A stretch of DNA of 8,446 nucleotides from Lentimicrobiaceae bacterium (GTDB lineage: Bacteria > Bacteroidota > Bacteroidia > Bacteroidales > WCHB1-69). The stretch's first letter is position 1. Each line of letters starts with the position of its first letter. Made by a program: the position numbers and the translations under genes. The stretch covers positions 1-8,446 of the forward strand of contig WQWP01000094.1 of NCBI GenBank assembly GCA_009787485.1. The letters are read 5' to 3'. This document shows, in pieces, positions 1 to 5,400 of this stretch. A model generated the notes under the pieces. That model was not told the DNA's origin. It did no database searches and saw only the letters and a list, made by a program, of their open reading frames with translations.

Positions 1-481
1 AATTACAGGCGTGTATAGTTCAGAACAACAAGACAATACAAACTTTAAGAAAGCTTGTATGATGGCAGATGAATTTGCCAAAAAAGAGGGACGTCGTCCG
101 CGTATTATGGTAGCCAAAATGGGGCAAGACGGGCACGACCGCGGCGCAAAAGTAGTTTCTACCGGTTATGCCGACATCGGTTTCGATGTGGATATGGGGC
201 CACTCTTTCAAACACCGGCGGAAGCGGCCAAACAAGCCGTGGAAAACGATGTGCACGTGTTGGGCGTTTCTTCGCTCGCCGCAGGACACAAAACGTTAGT
301 GCCTCAGGTAATTGAAGAACTTAAAAAATTGGGGCGCGAAGATATTCTGGTAGTTGTAGGCGGGGTAATTCCTCCGCAAGATTATGATTATCTGTATAAA
401 GCAGGCGCTGCCGCTATATTTGGGCCGGGGTCTGTGATTTCTGATTGTGCGATTAAGATTTTAGAGATATTGGAAGGGTAG
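1..481 (+). CDS. mutB: Methylmalonyl-CoA mutase large subunit, C-terminal cobalamin-binding part (5' truncated by window)
   Basis: This is the end of the catalytic subunit of adenosylcobalamin-dependent methylmalonyl-CoA mutase, which interconverts succinyl-CoA and methylmalonyl-CoA in propionate metabolism in the cytoplasm. The reading frame is open from base 2 (Ile-Thr-Gly-Val-Tyr), and the family is normally about 700 residues, so only about the last 159 residues are present. A GTG at 11 is an internal valine, not a start. The B12-binding signature DxHxxG is seen as DGHDRG, with the cobalt-ligating histidine codon at 134-136. It is followed by SSLAAGH (codons at 269-289) and by the VVVGGVIPPQDY strand-loop near 350-385, both typical of the Rossmann-like B12 domain. 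MutB usually pairs with the small subunit MutA, which would be expected upstream outside the window. Nothing looks degraded; the C terminus ends at the usual place. The identification is firm, but the upstream catalytic barrel cannot be seen. Confidence 0.96.
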   Translation, partial: ITGVYSSEQQDNTNFKKACMMADEFAKKEGRRPRIMVAKMGQDGHDRGAKVVSTGYADIGFDVDMGPLFQTPAEAAKQAVENDVHVLGVSSLAAGHKTLVPQVIEELKKLGREDILVVVGGVIPPQDYDYLYKAGAAAIFGPGSVISDCAIKILEILEG

Positions 482-490
482 AACATTTTT

Positions 491-518
491 ATTGAATATT
501 GAATATTGAATAATGAAT
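491..518 (+). repeat. Heptanucleotide tandem repeat ATTGAAT x3 plus one degenerate unit, running into the next start codon
   Basis: Three exact copies of ATTGAAT lie at 491-497, 498-504 and 505-511. A fourth copy with one change, AATGAAT, lies at 512-518. The degenerate copy contains the ATG (513-515) of the downstream gene. The array occupies most of the 31-base gap after mutB. Gain or loss of the exact units would alter the distance between the mutB stop and the next start without touching the reading frame. Confidence 0.85.
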
Positions 519-851
519 AAAGTGGAGGAATTTCGCGATTACCGGGCTAAAATGAATCAAATAATTTTAGATGAAGATAATTTATTCTTTAAACGTTTTT
601 TTAATTTAGATACCAAAGCTTATGAAGAAGGCGCTTTAGATGCCAAAACCAAGGAAATGCTCGGTTTAATTTCTTCATTAGTACTACGTTGCGATGATTG
701 TGTAAAATATCATATTGAAAAATGCCACCAATTAGGCGTAACTCGTGCGCAATTTTTTGAAATTCTGGCAATTGGAAATTTAGTGGGTGGTTCTATCGTA
801 ATTCCGCATACGAGGAGGGCGGTTGAGTATTGGGAGTTGTTGGAGGAATAA
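513..851 (+). CDS. Carboxymuconolactone decarboxylase family protein (AhpD-like, CxxC type)
   Basis: This is a 112-residue all-helical CMD/AhpD-fold protein. Members with the CxxC motif act as alkylhydroperoxidase-like or thiol-disulfide redox proteins, whereas true carboxymuconolactone decarboxylases lack the cysteine pair. The visible set is Glu48, Cys60, Cys63 and His67. Its spacing (12, 3, 4) equals that of the Mycobacterium AhpD proton-relay set Glu118, Cys130, Cys133, His137, so redox activity is plausible. AhpD's extra His132 corresponds to Asp62 here. The length fits a single-domain CMD protein, which usually forms oligomers. No signal peptide is present, so it should be cytosolic. 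ATG 513 is the first start in frame and gives a normal N terminus; no Shine-Dalgarno sequence is visible, as is common in Bacteroidota. The gene begins 31 bases after the mutB stop on the same strand, so cotranscription is likely. The physiological substrate is unknown. Confidence 0.88.
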   Translation: MNKVEEFRDYRAKMNQIILDEDNLFFKRFFNLDTKAYEEGALDAKTKEMLGLISSLVLRCDDCVKYHIEKCHQLGVTRAQFFEILAIGNLVGGSIVIPHTRRAVEYWELLEE

Positions 852-898
852 AAATTTTGAAAGATTTTTTTATTCATCTGTATATAATTTCAAAATTT
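852..898. repeat. AT-rich inverted repeat directly after the AhpD-like gene
   Basis: AAATTTTGAAA (852-862) is exactly complementary in reverse to TTTCAAAATTT (888-898), with a 25-base spacer holding a run of seven T (865-871). The left arm begins next to the stop codon of the AhpD-like gene. The stem has no GC core, so it is a poor intrinsic terminator. It may still be a 3' mRNA structure or half of a regulatory region. The stem sequence is seen directly; the role is unknown. Confidence 0.5.
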
Positions 899-902
899 CA
901 TG

Positions 903-910
903 TTTATTTG
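903..910 (+). promoter_or_regulatory. Possible -7 promoter element (TTTATTTG) for the ATPase gene
   Basis: TTTATTTG matches the Bacteroidota -7 consensus TAnnTTTG at five of six fixed positions. No convincing -33 TTTG lies at the usual distance upstream. If used, transcription would start near 917, just before the 14-bp inverted repeat, and give a 5' leader of about 78 bases ahead of ATG 995. It is the best candidate in this spacer, but it is weak. Confidence 0.25.
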
Positions 911-920
911 CAACCGAATA

Positions 921-964
921 TTATCTATGAAAAAATCAAAATTTTCTGACTTTTTCATAGATAA
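921..964. repeat. Perfect 14-bp inverted repeat (hairpin) upstream of the ATPase gene
   Basis: TTATCTATGAAAAA (921-934) pairs perfectly with TTTTTCATAGATAA (951-964). After one mismatch (935/950), a further three pairs form between 936-938 and 947-949, leaving an 8-base loop. The stem is AT-rich and is not followed by a T-run on the + strand, so it does not resemble a rho-independent terminator. It lies 30 bases before ATG 995 and could act as an operator palindrome or a 5' leader structure. The left arm contains an ATG (927-929) that opens a 17-codon ORF ending at 980. Confidence 0.65.
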
Positions 965-994
965 ATATCAATATCGTTGACAAAAGTACATATT

Positions 995-2296
995 ATGCAA
1001 AGAAAAATTATCTCTGAATTATTGGCATGGAAAAACAGTAAAAACCGCAAACCGTTGATATTAAACGGAGCGCGCCAAGTTGGAAAAACTTTTACATTGG
1101 AGGTTTTTGCAAAAGAAAATTTCGACAATGTAGTATATCTCAATATGGAAATAGAAACAAATTTCCGAGATTTTCTTGACGGAGATATTTCGCCAAAAAG
1201 AATTATTCAGCATTTGGAGTTAACTAAAAAGCAACCCATTACAGCGGGTAAAACTTTGATTTTCTTTGATGAAATTCAAGCCTGCGAAAGAGCATTAACT
1301 TCGTTGAAATATTTTTGTGAACAAGCTCCCGAGTATTATGTTGCAGCGGCAGGTTCATTGCTTGGTGTAGCGGTTAATCGTGAAAAATACTCATTTCCTG
1401 TCGGAAAAGTTGATGAGTATTATATGTTTCCGCTTGATTTTGAGGAGTTTCTTTGGGCGTTGGGTTACGAAAAGCTATCGGAAGAAATAAAAAATCATTT
1501 TGAAAGTAATGAGCCGATAAACACAGCATTGCATAAGTTGGCGCTGGATTTGTACAAGAAATATTTAGTTGTGGGCGGGATGCCTGCGGTAGTAAAACAA
1601 TTTGTTGAAACAGAAAGCTTTTTGAGTGCACAAGTCATTCAAAATAACATTTTTAACGAATATACAGCCGATATGTCGAAATATGCAGACTCGGCAACAA
1701 GCGTAAAAATACGCGCCTGTTACAATTCTGTTCCTGCTCAATTAGCAAAGGAAAATCGTAAATTTCAATACAAAATCGTGCAAAAAGGAGGCACAGCAAC
1801 TATTTTTGGCGAAAGTATCGAATGGCTTAATTTTGCAGGTACTGTTTTAAAATGTCAAAAAATTACTGAAGGCAATATTCCGATTGCCGTTCATGTTTAT
1901 TTTCCTGATTTCAAATTATACATGAGTGATGTGGGATTACTTACTTTCAAATCTCGTTTACCTGCCGAACTGCTCGTTACTGAGAATAACGAAGGAAATA
2001 CCTTTATGGGTTATGTTACAGAAAATTATGTAGCACAGGCATTTACGGCAAATAAAATTCCGCTTTTCTATTGGAAAAACGATAATACGGCAGAAGTGGA
2101 CTTTGTGTTGCAAAAAGGCGTTGATGTTATCCCTGTGGAGGTGAAACGAGGCGTTAATACACGCAGTAAAAGCATGAGTATCTTTGCAAAACAATACCAT
2201 TGTCCATACTCCATACGTATTTCACAAAAAAACTTCGGTTTTGAAAATGGCATAAAATCTGTGCCGTTGTATGCCGTCTTTTGTATAAATAGTTAA
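995..2296 (+). CDS. AAA-family ATPase with DUF4143 C-terminal domain (COG1373 type)
   Basis: This is a 433-residue P-loop ATPase of the AAA_14/DUF4143 group, a family common and often multicopy in Bacteroidota whose cellular role is poorly defined. The Walker A motif GARQVGKT is at residues 25-32 and Walker B LIFFDEIQ at 88-95. A sensor-like strand AAAGSLLG lies at 117-124, and the family segment FPVGKVDEYYMFPLDFEEFL at 134-153. The DUF4143 part shows VGGMP (193-197), KLYMSDVGLL (307-316) and the C-terminal EVDF...VEVK block (Glu367, Asp369, Glu382, Lys384), which resembles the core of a PD-(D/E)xK nuclease-like fold. No signal peptide or membrane segment is visible. ATG 995 is chosen because family members begin a few residues before a helix such as RKIISELLAWK. 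A TTG at 977 would add only six residues and overlaps a short upstream ORF. The length is normal and the gene looks intact. No partner gene is adjacent, so a toxin-antitoxin or defence role cannot be inferred. Confidence 0.9.
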   Translation: MQRKIISELLAWKNSKNRKPLILNGARQVGKTFTLEVFAKENFDNVVYLNMEIETNFRDFLDGDISPKRIIQHLELTKKQPITAGKTLIFFDEIQACERALTSLKYFCEQAPEYYVAAAGSLLGVAVNREKYSFPVGKVDEYYMFPLDFEEFLWALGYEKLSEEIKNHFESNEPINTALHKLALDLYKKYLVVGGMPAVVKQFVETESFLSAQVIQNNIFNEYTADMSKYADSATSVKIRACYNSVPAQLAKENRKFQYKIVQKGGTATIFGESIEWLNFAGTVLKCQKITEGNIPIAVHVYFPDFKLYMSDVGLLTFKSRLPAELLVTENNEGNTFMGYVTENYVAQAFTANKIPLFYWKNDNTAEVDFVLQKGVDVIPVEVKRGVNTRSKSMSIFAKQYHCPYSIRISQKNFGFENGIKSVPLYAVFCINS

Positions 2297-2309
2297 AAAA
2301 ATACTCCTC

Positions 2310-2341
2310 TTTCCCACCCTATTAAAAATTATATATTTTTG
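2310..2341 (+). promoter_or_regulatory. Bacteroidota-type promoter for the giant surface protein gene
   Basis: TATTTTTG at 2334-2341 matches the -7 consensus TAnnTTTG perfectly. TTTC at 2310-2313, one base off the -33 TTTG, stands 20 bases upstream, which is the expected spacing. The predicted start point near 2348 leaves an A-rich 5' leader of roughly 50 bases with no Shine-Dalgarno sequence before ATG 2400, normal for the phylum. No intrinsic terminator for the preceding ATPase gene is visible in the 2297-2333 stretch. Confidence 0.6.
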
Positions 2342-2399
2342 CGCGTTAATTATGTAAATAAACAAACAACAAATAATTATTAACCAAAATCAATTTATT

Positions 2400-2459
2400 A
2401 TGAAAAAAATTATGTTTTTACTTGTTATCTTTTTAGCAAGTTTCGGTTTTTTGAGCGCT
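2400..2459 (+). other. Sec signal peptide coding segment of the giant protein
   Basis: Residues 1-20 show two lysines, a hydrophobic stretch (MFLLVIFLASFGFL) and small residues before a likely cut at Ala20-Gln21. Gln at +1 is common in T9SS clients, where it can become pyroglutamate. There is no lipobox cysteine, so it is not a lipoprotein. Confidence 0.85.
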
Positions 2460-5400
2460 CAAGACTTTGTGCTTCAAAATCAAGATGTAAATTCAGGACA
2501 AGTGATTAAAGATCCTGACACTCGTCCGATGACGCGAGCCGATTTACAATTAGGCTACGCTACGGGAATTCATGCCGCTGACTACGGATATTCTACAGCT
2601 AGTACTTACCTGAGTGGTTGTATTAGCTTTACAGAAGCGCAAGTGTTAAACTATGTTGGAGGCTCATTGCACACCATTGAAGTTTATGTTCCAATGGCCG
2701 GATCAATGGCGAATTTAACAAGCTATCGCGTGTGGATAAAAACGGCGATTGATGGTCCCGTAGTGTATGAAGAAACAGTTACGCCCTCCGCAGGAAGTGG
2801 CTTTAAATTTTTTGAACTTGAAACTCCATACACTATTACTGCAGCGCCTTTGGTGATAGGATATACTGCCGGTTTTTCAGTAACAACCGGCGGAAGATAT
2901 CCATTTTCTGTTGAAACTGTTAACGCTCCTTATCCGGCAGGAGCCTATAATGTAATGCAGAGCACAAACATTAACGGTCATGGCGCCGGCGCTAATGCGT
3001 GGGGAATGAGCAATGAAAGAGCGTTGCTTATTTTTGGACATGTTACAGGAGATCCATTGCCAACGAACGACCTCGCTGTATCAGGAGTTTCATCTACTTC
3101 TTTAAAATGGGTAAATGGCGAAGCTGCTTTTACTGTTAACGTATATAATGCCGGTACTGCACCACAAGATAATTATACCGTTCAATTATTAGACGCCGCC
3201 AATACTGTTTTAGCCACTCAAGCAGTGAACACCACTATTGCGGCAGGCACTTTTGCAAATGTTAACGTTTACTATGCGCCTACAACAGCAGGCACTGTAA
3301 CCGTAAAAGGAAAAGTAATTCTCGGCAGCGATGAAAATCCTGCAAACGACGTTAGTGCACCTCTAACCCAAAGAGTATTTGAACAGCAACCTATGTCATA
3401 CGCCGGTAATACAGATTTAAACGGTGTGGGCACAAATGGCGCCAACACATTTAGAGGCGCTATCGATTTCCCTGCTGCCAATATGGGAATATTTGCAGGA
3501 AAAACACTAACCACTATTGAAGTTGGCTTATCCGTGCCTCCTTCCATGCTGAGCAATTGCTCCGTTTGGATACGAAATACATTAACCGGAACTGAGATAG
3601 TTTCTAAAGCATTTACTCCTGTAGAGGGTTGGAATGTAGTAGAGTTAGATGATCCTTACACATTGCCTTTCACAGGAGCAGTTGTTATTGGTTATACTGT
3701 AACCACCACAGGCGGTTATCCTATGGGCACTACTGCCAATCCGCAAAATGCTGCTAATGGCGGGCACCTTCAAATTGGCACCGGAGCATGGCAGACACTT
3801 GCAGTGAACTCTCTTGCAGGTAATAACGCCATTATCGGTGTAGTAGAGATGGGAGATGCAACTCCTGTTACGATTACCACTAACGTTTCTCCTGCCGGAA
3901 CAGGTACTGTAACCGGCGACGGAGTTTATGCAGCAGGCGCCACAGTTACGCTAAGAGCAATACCCAATCCCGGCTATACCTTTTTGAAATGGGATAACAA
4001 TGCAACCGACAATCCACTCGTATTTACCACTACTGCAGACGCTACCTATACGGCTATTTTTGAAGAAAAAACGTGTGCAGAACCAGTTGTTGGAGCCGGT
4101 ACAACAGCAGTTGGATTTCCCATACAAGGCTATTTTTACTATACATACACACAAGCATTATTTACAGCAGCAGACCTTGGCGGCGTTCCCGGACAACAAA
4201 CAACAATTAATGCACTTTCATTCCAATACAATAATGCTGCTGCTGTAACCAGAGCCAACGTGAATATTTATTTGGCTAACACAAATAAAACTAATTTCGA
4301 CGGTACTACATCAGCAAATTTTGTACCCATTTCAGACATGCAATTAGTATGGTCGGGCAATCTTCCCATGTCGCAAGGTTGGGTTGATATTGAATTTAAC
4401 AACCTATTTAAGTATACCGGCGGTGGGTTAGTGGTAGCTATACAAACAGGTAATGGAAGTGGTTACTATGGCGCATCCACTGATACGCGTCACTTAGCTC
4501 ATGCAACAACTAATTATACCACATTAAGCTACTGGGGCGATCCCATTATAAATATAAACAATCCGACTTTTACGGCAACAAATATGGTCAGGTACCAAAG
4601 TCGTAATAACTTCAAATTTGAGATTTGCCCTATCCCACCCATTTGCGACGACTATGAAATAGCTCCGGGGACACCAACTCCGAGCTATGGTGCAGTACCT
4701 ATCAATTGCTGGTACGGTAATAATTATACACAAATAATTTATGATGCAGATGAAATTGGTGATTTTACAGGAAATGCAAGCATAAAATCTTTATCGTTGG
4801 AATCTCTTAGAGCAATAACCAGAAACAACGTTTCTGTGTTTTTGGGGAATACTTCAAAGAGCGAATTTGCAAGCACTTCCGACTGGGTGGACTATACAAC
4901 ATTACAAGAAGTATATAGCGGCCCGCTGAATCTTATTGTGGGCTCATTAGAAATTGAATTTGAAACGCCATTTACATATACCGGCGGTAATTTGGTGGTT
5001 GTATTCTTAAATAGACAAGCTAACAGTGGCGATGGCACCACTAACACTTTCAATATCCACAATACTACCGGCTTCAAGTTCTTAAATTATTATTGGGATG
5101 GCACTGGTACTTTTAATATAGCAAGCCCGCCGGCTGCGTCAGGAACTTATGGTAGATTGGCATCGCGTCCAAACATTAATTTCCACGTTTGCGGTTTCCC
5201 TGCTCTTGTAGATATGCAAGCTATGAGCATTACAGGACCAGTGATGACGTCGGAAGGTAATACGCTAGACTATACGGTAACTGTAAAAAATGGCGGCGAA
5301 GTACCTGCAAAGAATTTTACAGTGCAAATATTGAATGCCGCAAATGTAGTGCTGGCTTCTCAATTAGTAACTACCCCGCTCGCTGTAGGAGAAACCACAA

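Noticed and set aside
11..13. GTG as a start for a stand-alone small cobalamin-binding protein.
   Set aside because: The frame continues upstream to the window edge with residues (Ile-Thr-Gly-Val-Tyr) that match the linker of full-length mutase, so it is an internal valine.
865..871. T-run after the AhpD-like gene as a rho-independent terminator.
   Set aside because: No GC-rich stem lies just before it. The only stem found there places the T-run in its spacer.
977..994. TTG 977 as the start of the ATPase, and TTGACA (977-982) as a sigma-70 -35 box.
   Set aside because: The family N terminus fits ATG 995. The extra six residues have no support, and Bacteroidota promoters do not use TTGACA; no matching -10 element was seen.
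2345..2384. Inverted GTTAAT (2345-2350) and ATTAAC (2379-2384) in the leader of the giant gene.
   Set aside because: Six AT-rich base pairs with a 28-base spacer are expected by chance in such sequence.
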